Assembly (NCBI RefSeq): GCF_027497495.1
Contig: NZ_CP114205.1
Coordinates: 1,860,001-1,924,000, forward strand
DNA length: 64,000 nucleotides
Direction of reading: 5' to 3'
Origin: Streptomyces tubercidicus
GTDB lineage: Bacteria; Actinomycetota; Actinomycetes; Streptomycetales; Streptomycetaceae
Within the stretch, counting starts at the first letter, position 1, and the number at the start of each line of letters is the position of its first letter. Made by a program: the position numbers and the translations under genes. A model generated the notes under the pieces. The model did no database searches. It saw only the letters and a list, made by a program, of their open reading frames with translations, and was not told the origin of the DNA. Shown here piece after piece: positions 17,387 to 25,521 of the stretch.

Positions 17387-17524
17387 GCGCTCCCCGCGCC
17401 TGCGGGGATGGTCCCCAACATCCGACGGCCCAACGGGACGTGGATGGGTGCTCCCCGCGCATGCGGGGATGGCCCCCTGTTCAGGTCCATGGCCACGGAC
17501 CTGAACTTCTGCTCCCCGCCGGGG
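17387..17524 (+). CRISPR. Type I-E CRISPR array G (2 repeats plus truncated third)
   Basis: Repeats at 17387 and 17448, and a third at 17509 cut after CTGCTCCCCGCC. The sequence before the first unit ends CTCACGAAGTG, like the last bases of the leaders, but the rest of the leader is missing. The second spacer is an imperfect palindrome. Confidence 0.88.
17479..17506. repeat. 28-bp imperfect palindrome within a CRISPR spacer
   Basis: Ten-base arms GTTCAGGTCC / GGACCTGAAC around ATGGCCAC. It occupies nearly the entire second spacer of array G. Confidence 0.8.
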
Positions 17525-17623
17525 TGTTCACGAGAGACCCTGGCCAGGGGATTCTGGCGGATTTGGAGATCGCTTCCCGGCTGCTGAGTGATCGTTTCCC
17601 ATCAGACGTGCCCGAGAGACCGA

Positions 17624-18199
17624 TCACTCCGCTGATCTGGGTTTCTTGTGCTGGTTGGCATTGAAGCGCGCTTTCTTCTGACGATTCCCGCACGTGTTCA
17701 TGTCACACCATTTGCGGGTGCGTCTTTGGCTGGTGTCGAAGAAGGCAGCTTGGCAGGTTGGTGAGGCACACAGGGCCAATTTTCCGTCTCGTTCGCCTGC
17801 GATGATGCTGATCGCGTCGGCGGCGATCACGCTGAGGACATCTTCCACACAGGAAGCCGAGCTGAGCCGCCATCGCCGATTACCCTCGGGCGTCAGGAAC
17901 GCCGCGGCCCGCCCCTGAGCGCTGCAGTCATTGATGACTTGGACAGCAGACGCAGGGAGAGCGTCCTGGATCGCGACCGCTGTCGCGGCGGCGTGAATCG
18001 ACTCCCTCAGTTCCCGAGCACGGTCGAGCTGGGCAGTGGTGCAGGAGTCCACGGCAAGGCCGTTCACTCCCAGCCAGTCGACGAGTCGGTGCGGCGTGGG
18101 AATGCGCTCCACAGCTTCACCATGACGCTCCGACAGAGTCCCCGTGAAGCTGGTCGCCAGCACGTTGCCGAGGCGGAAGTCAGGGAATCCAGCACGCAT
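17624..18199 (-). CDS. CGNR zinc-finger (ABATE-type) transcription regulator
   Basis: 191 residues. The N-terminal ABATE-like domain (DFRLGNVLATSFTGTLSERH, RLVDWLGVNGLAV) is followed by a C-terminal CGNR zinc finger: LCASPTCQAAFFDTSQRRTR and KWCDMNTCGNRQK. The four Cys and the CGNR tetrad are intact. Such proteins are stress-responsive or autoregulatory regulators. It is divergent from an epoxide hydrolase gene, and the 82-base spacer carries two operator-like inverted repeats, one beginning directly upstream of this gene's start codon. Control of both genes by this protein is the natural inference. Confidence 0.88.
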   Translation of the reverse strand: MRAGFPDFRLGNVLATSFTGTLSERHGEAVERIPTPHRLVDWLGVNGLAVDSCTTAQLDRARELRESIHAAATAVAIQDALPASAVQVINDCSAQGRAAAFLTPEGNRRWRLSSASCVEDVLSVIAADAISIIAGERDGKLALCASPTCQAAFFDTSQRRTRKWCDMNTCGNRQKKARFNANQHKKPRSAE

Positions 18200-18262
18200 G
18201 GAACCACCTTAGGTGGTTCCAGTGCGGTTCGGAAAGCTGCTAGAACCACCTTAGCCGGTTCC
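18200..18262. promoter_or_regulatory. Two operator-like inverted repeats between regulator and hydrolase
   Basis: Site 1 (18200-18220) is a perfect palindrome GGAACCACC-TTA-GGTGGTTCC. Site 2 (18242-18262) is the same with small changes (GAACCACC-TTA-GCCGGTTC). The two are 42 bases apart, about four helical turns, so two dimers would bind the same face. Site 1 adjoins the regulator's start codon and site 2 lies 20 bases before the hydrolase start. Confidence 0.75.
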
Positions 18263-18281
18263 GCGATGGCCAGGAGGTCTC

Positions 18282-19454
18282 ATGCCCCGTCCCACCAGCG
18301 ACGTGCAAGCATTTGAAGCCCACGCAACGGACGCCGACCTCGACGATCTGCGCGCGCGACTGGCCGCGGCGCGACTACCGGAGGCCGAGACGGTCTATCG
18401 CGCCGCGCCCGGCCCTCGCCGATGGGACCAGGGCGTCCCTCTCGCCGACCTCGTCGACGTCGTGAACTACTGGCGCACCGGGTACAAGTGGCGGTCGTTC
18501 GAAGAGCGCCTCAACCGGATCGGCCAGTTCCGCACGACCATTGATGATCTGGGAATCCACTTCCTGCACCGCCGATCCGCGCGCGCAGATGCCACTCCTC
18601 TGATCTTGACGCACGGGTGGCCGGACAGCATCGCTCGGTTCGTCGATGTAGTGGACGAGCTGGCAGATCCCAAAGATGCAGACGCGCCGGCGTTCCACGT
18701 CGTGGTTCCATCGCTGCCAGGCTTCGGTTACAGCGACAAGCCGGCCACCACCGGGTGGGGAACCGAAAAGATCGCAGCCGCATGGGTGGAGCTGATGGGA
18801 AGGCTCGGCTACAGCAAGTTCGCAGCCCACGGCGGCGACTGGGGAGGGAATATCACCACGGTTCTCGGCGGCAGGTTCCCGGCGCACATTCTCGGCATCC
18901 ACACAACGTTCGCGGAGGGACCGCCCGGGTTGACAACGGACGGGCTGACCGCGGTCGAACGCGAGTGGACCGAGGAAACCCGCGATTTCTGGCGCCACCG
19001 CGCGGCGTACGCGAAGCAGCAGGCGACCCGACCGCAGACCATCGGCTACTCGCTCGTCGACTCACCGGTCGGGCTTCTTGCCTGGATCCTTGACAAGTTC
19101 GCCGAGTGGTCAGACACCGAAGACAGCCCGTTCGAGACGATTTCCAGAGACAGGGTTCTTGACAACGTCACCCTGTATTGGCTGACACGGACCGGCGCAT
19201 CGTCGGCCCGCATTTACTACGAAAGCCACAACTCGCTGGACCCCGAACTTCGGGTCGACGTCCCGTCAGCAATCACTATGTATCCCCGCGACGTCGAGAA
19301 GTGTCCGCGCGCCTGGGCACAGGAACGGTACCGACAGATCGCCCGATGGAGGGCGCCCGAAACCGGGGGACACTTCCCGTCGCTGGAGGTTCCCGAGTAT
19401 TTCGTCAAGGACCTGCAAGAAGGCCTCGCGGCAGCGCTGGCCGCTCATCGGTGA
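18282..19454 (+). CDS. Epoxide hydrolase (EHN-domain alpha/beta-hydrolase)
   Basis: 390 residues with the N-terminal EHN domain (ATDADLDDLRARLAAARLPE, LADLVDVVNYWRTGYKWRSF) and a full alpha/beta-hydrolase fold: oxyanion region HGWPDS, nucleophile elbow HGGDWGG (Asp nucleophile), and C-terminal GGHFPSLEVPEYF with the catalytic His. It should open epoxides to diols; the substrate is unknown. It is divergent from the CGNR regulator and probably controlled by it. A strong stem-loop follows 120 bases after the stop. Confidence 0.92.
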   Translation: MPRPTSDVQAFEAHATDADLDDLRARLAAARLPEAETVYRAAPGPRRWDQGVPLADLVDVVNYWRTGYKWRSFEERLNRIGQFRTTIDDLGIHFLHRRSARADATPLILTHGWPDSIARFVDVVDELADPKDADAPAFHVVVPSLPGFGYSDKPATTGWGTEKIAAAWVELMGRLGYSKFAAHGGDWGGNITTVLGGRFPAHILGIHTTFAEGPPGLTTDGLTAVEREWTEETRDFWRHRAAYAKQQATRPQTIGYSLVDSPVGLLAWILDKFAEWSDTEDSPFETISRDRVLDNVTLYWLTRTGASSARIYYESHNSLDPELRVDVPSAITMYPRDVEKCPRAWAQERYRQIARWRAPETGGHFPSLEVPEYFVKDLQEGLAAALAAHR

Positions 19455-19574
19455 ACGCGGCTCGACCCGGTTCGGGTTGCCGGGCCGGTGGCAGACGTGC
19501 AGGTGAGGGCTGCGGCATTCGCCGCCCGTGCGGGAGGGATTCGAGCCGGGGCCGCTGTCTCCTGCATCGGTGGG

Positions 19575-19609
19575 GAGGACCTCTGCGATCGGAGCTCGCA
19601 GAGGTCCTC
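19575..19609 (+). terminator. Strong stem-loop downstream of the epoxide hydrolase
   Basis: Fourteen-base perfect stem GAGGACCTCTGCGA / TCGCAGAGGTCCTC with a seven-base loop. It is probably the transcription terminator of the hydrolase gene and also isolates CRISPR array H. Confidence 0.75.
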
Positions 19610-19649
19610 TCGACCGTCTCCGCGGCGGCCGGCTCCCCTGCGGACGGCC

Positions 19650-19676
19650 TGCGTGTAAGGATGCAGGTCACGAAGA
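19650..19676 (+). promoter_or_regulatory. Truncated CRISPR leader (array H)
   Basis: Only the last 27 bases of the leader remain: GCGTGTAAGGATGCAGGTCA followed by CGAAGA. Everything upstream has been replaced by unrelated sequence, so the promoter is probably lost. Confidence 0.6.
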
Positions 19677-20158
19677 CTGCTCCCCGCACGCGCGGGGATG
19701 GCCCCTGTACGGCGCGGCTCATCGGCCGGCTCCCTTCCTGCTCCCCGCACGCGCGGGGATGGTCCCGCACCGCGGCACATCGCACGCCGTCAGCACCACT
19801 GCTCCCGCGGGCGCTAAGCCGGCCTCCCTGCTCCCCGCGCCTGCTGGGACGGTCCCACCATCCAGGCCTGCCGGAGCTGCGCCCGCCAGTGCTCCCCGCC
19901 TGCGGGGATGGTCCCTCTCCGTGCTCCAGCAACCCCTCGTCAAACAGCTGCTCCCCGCGCCTGCGGGGATGGTCCCTCGGACGCTAGCTTCTCGGCCAGC
20001 TCCCCGAACTGCTCCCCGCACACGCGAGGATGGTCCCGGGGTCAGCCCACTCACGGTGAGTAGGCTGACCTGCTCCCTGCACCCGCGGGGATGGTCCCGA
20101 CGTGGCCAGCGCACCCCATGCCTCGTCTCCCTGCTCCCGCCCGCGCGGGGATGGTCCC
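19677..20158 (+). CRISPR. Type I-E CRISPR array H (about 8 repeats plus one truncated)
   Basis: Full units at 19677, 19738, 19828, 19889 (two bases short), 19948, 20009, 20070 and 20131. A broken copy at 19799 (CTGCTCCCGCGGG) lies 29 bases before the 19828 unit, showing a deletion that joined two units. The spacer at 20040-20070 is an inverted repeat. Confidence 0.93.
20040..20070. repeat. 31-bp palindromic CRISPR spacer
   Basis: Fifteen-base arms GGTCAGCCCACTCAC / GTGAGTAGGCTGACC with one mismatch and a single central base. It fills the sixth spacer of array H. Confidence 0.85.
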
Positions 20159-20208
20159 AAGGCTCGCGGCGAGGTGTCGGGAGGACCGCTGCGATCTCGT
20201 CCTCGCAC

Positions 20209-21066
20209 TCACAATCTCGACGGCGCTGACCCGGAACGTGGGTTTGCCAGCCGCCTGAGGTGCTGCCGCACGCCGTTGGCCAGGTTTGCGTAGAACGGCA
20301 CTCGGGGAGCTGCTTGGAGGATTTCTGTGCAGGCGGTCAGCTCGCCGATCCGGCCGGCCGGGGTGTCCAGTTCGTGGGTGAACTCCTTGCGGATGCGCTC
20401 GGCGACGTCCGGTACGGGCAGGGAGTGCAGGTAGAGGGTCGCGGCGTCGTAGCCGAGGGGCGCCGTTCCCCACCCTTCCCAGTCCAGAAGGGTCAGGGCA
20501 GGGCCGGTGAGGTTGGCCCAGTGGAGGTCGCCGTGGGCCGTGGTCCAGGTGATTTCGCCGGGGGTGATGCCGGTGAACTCCGGTACGCGGCGGCGGATGT
20601 ACTGCTCGCGAACCGCCTGACGGCCCGTCCGGATGAGCGCGATGTGTGCCAGGGCCTGGTGGAGGCTCTGCCACCAGGTGTCCGGGAGATCTGCGTCGTG
20701 GTGGAGTACCGGGCTCCTCGCCACGGGGAGAGTCGTGACGAACTCATAGTGCTCGGCTCGGTAGTCCCAGCCGTCGGCCGACCAGTCGCACAGGCCAAGT
20801 AGCCGGGGCCGGGGCACTGCGGGCGGCAGGGACTGTTCCGCCTCCCGTGGGCCTTCCCACAGCTTCCCGCCGCTCTTCCCCTGGGGATCACTCACCAGCC
20901 GCAACCACGCCGCACCCGTGAGCGTGCGGACTGCGCGGGACAGGGTCCTTCCCGCGTATCCCCATACTTCTCCGCCCGCGGTGTCGGCGAGGCCCAGCAG
21001 GGCGCAGGCGTGGCTGCGGGCGGAGAGCATGCGGTCCCTGACGGCAGGCTCAGGGGCAGTGAACAT
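20209..21066 (-). CDS. Aminoglycoside-phosphotransferase-like kinase
   Basis: 285 residues, APH/choline-kinase fold. The catalytic loop is AHGDLHWANL (Brenner-type HGDxxxxN), followed by the metal-binding LLDWEGWGTAPLGYDAATLY. The N-terminal part, SARSHACALLGLADTAGGEV, is the typical start of a Streptomyces group of small APH-like proteins. It begins six bases after the stop of the oxygenase gene and is the last gene of a five-gene operon. The position suggests it phosphorylates a peptide or small-molecule product of the operon; antibiotic resistance is the alternative. Confidence 0.8.
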   Translation of the reverse strand: MFTAPEPAVRDRMLSARSHACALLGLADTAGGEVWGYAGRTLSRAVRTLTGAAWLRLVSDPQGKSGGKLWEGPREAEQSLPPAVPRPRLLGLCDWSADGWDYRAEHYEFVTTLPVARSPVLHHDADLPDTWWQSLHQALAHIALIRTGRQAVREQYIRRRVPEFTGITPGEITWTTAHGDLHWANLTGPALTLLDWEGWGTAPLGYDAATLYLHSLPVPDVAERIRKEFTHELDTPAGRIGELTACTEILQAAPRVPFYANLANGVRQHLRRLANPRSGSAPSRL

Positions 21067-21072
21067 CCTCGG

Positions 21073-22245
21073 CTACCTTCTCCGGCTGACGGCGGCGACG
21101 CCGGCCTCGACCAGCTCGGAGACCAGGGCTGCGACGTGGCCGACGGGGAGGCCCGAGCTTACCGACAGTTCGCCCAGGGTTGCGGTGGCTCCGTTGAGAA
21201 GGAGCTTGATCACGGCGAGGACCGACCTGCTGAACGTCCACTCCTGGCCGCCGGCGCTGAACACGACGTGGCCGTCCCCGTCCACGCCGTACCAGGCTCC
21301 GGCAGCGGTGAGCCGTACGCTCAGGCTCTCGTCCGCGGGGATGCCGTCCACGAACGGCAGGGACGGCATGGGCCGGCCGGGGTCGGTGCTGCCCCGGGCG
21401 TTGATGAACTCCTCGATCACGCCCTCGTGCAGGCTGTCGGTGAGCTCCTTGCGCAGAGCTTGGAGATATGTGGTCCGTTCGTCCGGCGGGGCGAAGTACG
21501 GCAGGTTCGCGCGGACGGTGTTCGAGACCCGCAGCTGGTCTGCGAGCCAGGACAGGAGGTCTGCTCCGGTGGTGGGCTTGAGGCCGCAGATCAGGTGGAG
21601 GGACCGGCCCTCGGTGGCGGCAACGGCGTGCCACCACCCGCGGGGCAGATAGAGCATGTCGTCGGCCTGGAGGACGATCTCTGCGACCGGGGCCCCGGTT
21701 GGTGGCTCGGGTGCCTCGGTGTCGACGCGCAGTGGGTCGATCCGGGTGGCGCCGTAGATCTTCCACCGCTTGGCGCCTTCGAGTTGGACGACCACCACAT
21801 CGTGGTCGTCCCAGTGGACGCCGAAGCCTTCCTTCGGAGTCCATGAGGCGTAGAGGTTGACCTGCACGTCGGTGCGGAAGTGCCGCTCCAGCGCGCTTGC
21901 GAGGTCTTCGACGCCGGGGTGCAGTGCGTCCACGGCGTCCAGGACGAGCGAGGCGCCGTCCTTGAGCTGGTGGTGCAGGTTGGCGGGCTCGATCCGGTGC
22001 CAGATCGTGTGGCGCTTGGACACCACGGGGTGGGCGTAGCTGTGTTGCGGGATCTGGCTGCCGTCGTTGAAGAGCCGCAGCCGTGGGGGTTCGAGGCGGT
22101 GCCGGGCGATGATTTGGTTGAGGTCGTCCCACGTGAACATGTCCGAGAAGTCGCCGACGCGTGGCCAGAGGCGATACGTGCGGCCGAACGCCTCGGCGGG
22201 GAAGTCCCCGCCGAGGCTCCGGACCGCCGAGGAGATGGCGGTCAT
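21073..22245 (-). CDS. JmjC/cupin-type Fe(II)/2-oxoglutarate oxygenase
   Basis: 390 residues. The JmjC-like cupin core has the iron ligands in GVHWDDHDVVVVQLEGAKRW (His144, Asp146) and LYLPRGWWHAVAAT (His206). Upstream are MFTWDDLNQIIARHRLEPPR and LYASWTPKEGFG. The C-terminal 90 residues look like a winged-helix RiPP-recognition-type region (VIKLLLNGATATLGELS). Members of this architecture hydroxylate proteins or peptides. It follows a 33-residue peptide gene by 12 bases, so that peptide is the obvious substrate candidate. Confidence 0.85.
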   Translation of the reverse strand: MTAISSAVRSLGGDFPAEAFGRTYRLWPRVGDFSDMFTWDDLNQIIARHRLEPPRLRLFNDGSQIPQHSYAHPVVSKRHTIWHRIEPANLHHQLKDGASLVLDAVDALHPGVEDLASALERHFRTDVQVNLYASWTPKEGFGVHWDDHDVVVVQLEGAKRWKIYGATRIDPLRVDTEAPEPPTGAPVAEIVLQADDMLYLPRGWWHAVAATEGRSLHLICGLKPTTGADLLSWLADQLRVSNTVRANLPYFAPPDERTTYLQALRKELTDSLHEGVIEEFINARGSTDPGRPMPSLPFVDGIPADESLSVRLTAAGAWYGVDGDGHVVFSAGGQEWTFSRSVLAVIKLLLNGATATLGELSVSSGLPVGHVAALVSELVEAGVAAVSRRR

Positions 22246-22257
22246 CTACGGCTCCGA

Positions 22258-22359
22258 TCAGTCGTTGCCGTCGCCCTTGCCGGTGCCGCCGCCGTCGCTC
22301 AGCCGGTCCTGGCTGCGGGCGACCTGCACGGTGCGCTTCGCGAGGATCAGGTCGTTCAT
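22258..22359 (-). CDS. 33-residue peptide, candidate RiPP-like precursor
   Basis: MNDLILAKRTVQVARSQDRL is followed by a Gly/Asp-rich end SDGGGTGKGDGND. The ATG overlaps the stop of the upstream membrane-peptide gene by four bases, and AAAGGA lies at ribosome-site distance. A basic/hydrophobic leader plus a small polar Gly-rich tail, directly before a JmjC-like oxygenase and a kinase, is the layout of a ribosomally made, modified peptide. Asp, Lys, Thr and Ser in the tail are possible hydroxylation or phosphorylation sites. The product class is not one I can name. Confidence 0.65.
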   Translation of the reverse strand: MNDLILAKRTVQVARSQDRLSDGGGTGKGDGND

Positions 22360-22616
22360 CGCGTGTTCCTTTCTCTTCGGTTCTCCCACCGGGATTCCGG
22401 CGGGAAGTCTGTGGACGCCTGGGCAGGCGGCGCCGGGTCGGTGTCGGGTGCGGAGACCGGGACTGTCAGGCTGTGGTCGGCGTCCTGCTGCGCGGTCATG
22501 GCCAGGAGCGTGAGGGTGGCCGATGCACCCAGCAGCCACAGTCGTCCCAGCCAGGTGTCCGGTCGCGGTTCACCGCTGCGGTGGCGGCCCCTGGCTCCGT
22601 GCTCGGACCGCGTCAC
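22356..22616 (-). CDS. Small single-span membrane protein
   Basis: 86 residues with one membrane helix (WLGRLWLLGASATLTLLAMT) and a Pro/Asp-rich outer part (VSAPDTDPAPPAQASTDFPP). It is translationally coupled to both neighbours, starting one base after the DUF6415-like gene's stop and overlapping the peptide gene start. It could anchor or export the peptide; no family recognised. Confidence 0.6.
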   Translation of the reverse strand: MTRSEHGARGRHRSGEPRPDTWLGRLWLLGASATLTLLAMTAQQDADHSLTVPVSAPDTDPAPPAQASTDFPPESRWENRRERNTR

Positions 22617-22617
22617 C

Positions 22618-23001
22618 TCACGCCCCCTGGTCGTGGTGGATCTGGCGGTGGAGCTGCTGAACGGAGCGGGCCAGTCTCTGCAGGCGATGGGCGGCAGACA
22701 CCAGCCCGTCGCCAGGCCCGGATCGCAGCTGGATCTGGGCGTTGTCGATCTGGACGTGTTCCCGGTACCAGGCGACCTCGCCAGGGCGGTGCTCCTGTAC
22801 GTGCCCCTTGGCCTGTTCGACCAGCGGGCCGAGATGCCTCTTGAGGGTGTCGATCAGCCGGAGGACCTCGTCGTACGGGGGAAGGACGATGGTGGAGCGC
22901 AGAGCTGCAGCGATGTCCGCCTGGATCTGGTCGATGCCGTCGGTGCCCGCCGGGCGTAGCTGGCCCGGCAGCGGCTGCTGATCGGCACGGGTGGCATCCA
23001 T
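22618..23001 (-). CDS. DUF6415-type natural-product-associated protein
   Basis: 127 residues, all-helical: IQADIAAALRSTIVLPPYDE, VLRLIDTLKRHLGPLVEQAK and AHRLQRLARSVQQLHRQIHH. The pattern fits the small DUF6415 family, often found beside Streptomyces biosynthetic operons and XRE-type regulators. That match is from memory. It is the first gene of the operon; 23002-23157 is its likely promoter region. Confidence 0.7.
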   Translation of the reverse strand: MDATRADQQPLPGQLRPAGTDGIDQIQADIAAALRSTIVLPPYDEVLRLIDTLKRHLGPLVEQAKGHVQEHRPGEVAWYREHVQIDNAQIQLRSGPGDGLVSAAHRLQRLARSVQQLHRQIHHDQGA

Positions 23002-23157
23002 GGTGCAACTCCTCGAAGACGGTGGTGGTCATCACCGCCGCCAGGGGCGAGGAGAGGCTGGCCGTACGCGGCCCTGGCGGCTGAGGACGAGTTAACCGCC
23101 GGAGGAGCAGGTAGATCCGCAACCGGGTTGTGAGGTAGTAATCCCTTTGCGGGTGGG

Positions 23158-24513
23158 TCAGTTGACGGCTACGCCCGCGCGGCCGGCGAACGCCCGGACG
23201 CCCGGGAGGGTCCGGTCATGCCGGAGCAGGCCGCTGGCCAGGTTCTTTACCGCCCCGCGTCGGAGCTCCTGTGGTGCGGCCCGTTCGGCCGCCAGCAGCG
23301 CCCGGTAGCACTGCTCGGGCTTGCCCCACTGGTCGAAGCAACGGGCCACGTCGGTGAAGAAGCGGCCCTGCCGTTCGGCGGTCGGCAGGGCCGCGGGGTT
23401 GATGGTCCTGGCCAGGTCGATCGCCTGCCCGGCGTCACCGAGCAGATAGTGGACCGACAGCTGGTGCAGCAGCACCTGCTGGGTACCGGTGTCCGTGCGG
23501 GCCTCAGTGCTCGTCCGGCCGGCTTCCGCCGTCTCGGCAGCCTCACCGATCAGTGCGTGCGCGGTGTCCCGGTCGCCCCTTTTCGCTGCCGTGTACGCGG
23601 CAGTGGCCAGCAGCGAGCCGTGCGCAGCCAGCCGGGCTGCCTCGGGAGTACGGCGGTCCGCGCGTACGTCCTGAGCAGCCTTGACAGCGATGTCGGTGGC
23701 GCGTGCCAGATGGCCTTGGCGGCGCCAGGCACTGGACACCATCCGATGCGCCTCGGCGATCGTCAGGGCGTCCCCTCCGATCCGCGCAGAGGTCAGCGCA
23801 CGGTCCGCGGTGATCGCCACCAGACCGTCCTCGGCGAGCTTGATGCACAGCCGAGTGGCGATGTTGTAGAGGTCAGCGACAGCGGTGGCCGATGTCTCCG
23901 CCGGCTCCAGAGCTTGGGCTTGTGCGATCCGGCCAGGCAGGTTGCGGGCCAGCGTGTCGTACCGGGCGGCCCGGAATTCCTGCCGGGATGCCTTCACTTC
24001 GGCAGCGACGCCGGCCGGTGACACCTCACCGCGCTTCGGCACGGTGGCAGTGCCGTAGAGCAGGTGCTCTTCCAGGGGCGCGAGGGTGCTGGCCTCGGCC
24101 GGAGAGGCACCGGCCAGGGGAGACGTGAAGACCACCGCCGCAGCGGCCAGAAGTTCGCGGCGTCGCACGGGGTCGTCCCCCTCCTCTGGACCAAGATTGC
24201 GAACAACCCTAGCCGAGGCGGCCCGACGCCGAGCCGATACCGACGCTGGTCCAGGCGGCGCGGCAGCGAGAAGATCGGCCAGGGGAACATCCAAGGCATC
24301 GGAGATCTGACGCAGGGCACCCAGGCCGTTGACCGGGATGACATCCCGCTCGACCTGAGACACCCAACTCTCCGACCGGTCGATCATCGCAGCCAGGTCC
24401 CGTTGCGGCCATCCCTTGCGCCTGCGCGCCTTGACGATCGTCTTACCGAGTGTCAGTCCGCTCCCCGCCACTGGGCACGCCCCCGAAGTCCCGTATCCGC
24501 ATCGAGTGAGCAC
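23158..24513 (-). CDS. XRE-family regulator with TPR-like C-terminal domain
   Basis: 451 residues. The N-terminal Cro/CI-type helix-turn-helix reads TIVKARRRKGWPQRDLAAMI and SESWVSQVERDVIPVNGLGA. The long helical repeat region (ARATDIAVKAAQDVRADRRT, TVHYLLGDAGQAID-type repeats) would sense a small ligand or peptide. This architecture commonly controls adjacent biosynthetic genes in Streptomyces. It lies immediately upstream of the DUF6415/peptide operon on the same strand. Residues before LTLGKTIV may not be translated; the start is uncertain. Confidence 0.85.
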   Translation of the reverse strand: MLTRCGYGTSGACPVAGSGLTLGKTIVKARRRKGWPQRDLAAMIDRSESWVSQVERDVIPVNGLGALRQISDALDVPLADLLAAAPPGPASVSARRRAASARVVRNLGPEEGDDPVRRRELLAAAAVVFTSPLAGASPAEASTLAPLEEHLLYGTATVPKRGEVSPAGVAAEVKASRQEFRAARYDTLARNLPGRIAQAQALEPAETSATAVADLYNIATRLCIKLAEDGLVAITADRALTSARIGGDALTIAEAHRMVSSAWRRQGHLARATDIAVKAAQDVRADRRTPEAARLAAHGSLLATAAYTAAKRGDRDTAHALIGEAAETAEAGRTSTEARTDTGTQQVLLHQLSVHYLLGDAGQAIDLARTINPAALPTAERQGRFFTDVARCFDQWGKPEQCYRALLAAERAAPQELRRGAVKNLASGLLRHDRTLPGVRAFAGRAGVAVN

Positions 24514-24679
24514 GCAACGTTACTGGCGGAGGAGGGCCTTCTGCAGGGGTAAGGCAGCCAAAACAGGGCCATATGCCGACTAGGCCCGCCGGGCTACGCT
24601 GGCAACGCGTGCTGCTCCCCCGCCCTGGCCTGGCGCCGGGCGCCGGTTGAGCCGCCGGCCTGCTCCCCGCACGACGACG

Positions 24680-24773
24680 CCAACGTGATGCAAATGTCGC
24701 AACGGTCGGATCGGGGTTGGTGGAAGTGGTTCAGAACCGTGCTGTGCGCGTGCAACGATGCAGGTCACGAAGT
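24680..24773 (+). promoter_or_regulatory. CRISPR leader (array I)
   Basis: Contains GGTTGGTGGAAGTGGTTCAG and GTGCAACGATGCAGGTCACG. A decayed repeat-like tail lies just before it at 24612-24670, repeating the tail-leader pattern of the other arrays. Confidence 0.75.
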
Positions 24774-25514
24774 CTGCTCCCCGCCCGCGCGGGGATGGTC
24801 CCCACCTGCCCGCACGACCTTCGTGACGCCCTCGCTGCTCCCCGCCCGCGCGGGGATGGTCCCGATCCAGGTGTCGTTCAGCGATGCGATGTAGTCTGCT
24901 CCCCGCCCGCGCGGGGATGGTCCCCTGCTGGGCAGATTCCTCGTCACGCCGATCTTCTGCTCCCCGCTCCCGCGGGGATGGTCCCTCGCCGTCCTGCTCT
25001 GCGCCGTCGGCGTCACCCTGCTCCCCGCACCCTCGGGGATGGTCCCACCTTCGACGGCCGGTACATCAAGCCCGGAGTCTGCTCCCGCACCCGCGGGGGA
25101 TGGCCCTGCCTCCGCCTCCACCGTCCGATGATGAAACGTCTGCTCTCCGCACCAAGACTGGCACGCTGCGCTGGCTAGCCGTTCTGCTCCCCGCGTGCGG
25201 GATGGCCCAGGTTCCCGAGGGTGCCGAGTGCCGACGCCAGCTGCTCCACGCGCCTGCGGGGATGGACCCTCGTGGCGCGACATGTACGGGTTCGGCTTGC
25301 TCTGCTCCCCCCACGCGCGGGGATGGTCCCGAGCAGCCCAACTGCCAGTGGCTGCAACACAGCTGCTCCCCGCCAGCGCGGGGATGACCCCTGGAACTTC
25401 GACGTGAAGCTGTGTGCCAAGAGCTGCTCCCCGCGCGCCGGCGGGGATGGCCCCGCGTTGAGGATGGTGCGGTCGTCGGCGTCGTTCTGCTCCCCGCATC
25501 CGCGGGGGAAGTGC
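24774..25514 (+). CRISPR. Type I-E CRISPR array I (13 repeats, longest)
   Basis: Units at about 24774, 24835, 24896, 24957, 25018, 25079, 25140, 25184, 25240, 25302, 25363, 25424 and 25487. The first four are nearly identical (CCCCGCCCGCGCGGGGATGG). From 25140 on units are worn: one is cut, one has a three-base insertion, and the last ends GGGGGAAGTGCCC. The intact leader and uniform first repeats suggest this array was the most recently active of the set. Confidence 0.95.
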
Positions 25515-25521
25515 CCTGCTT

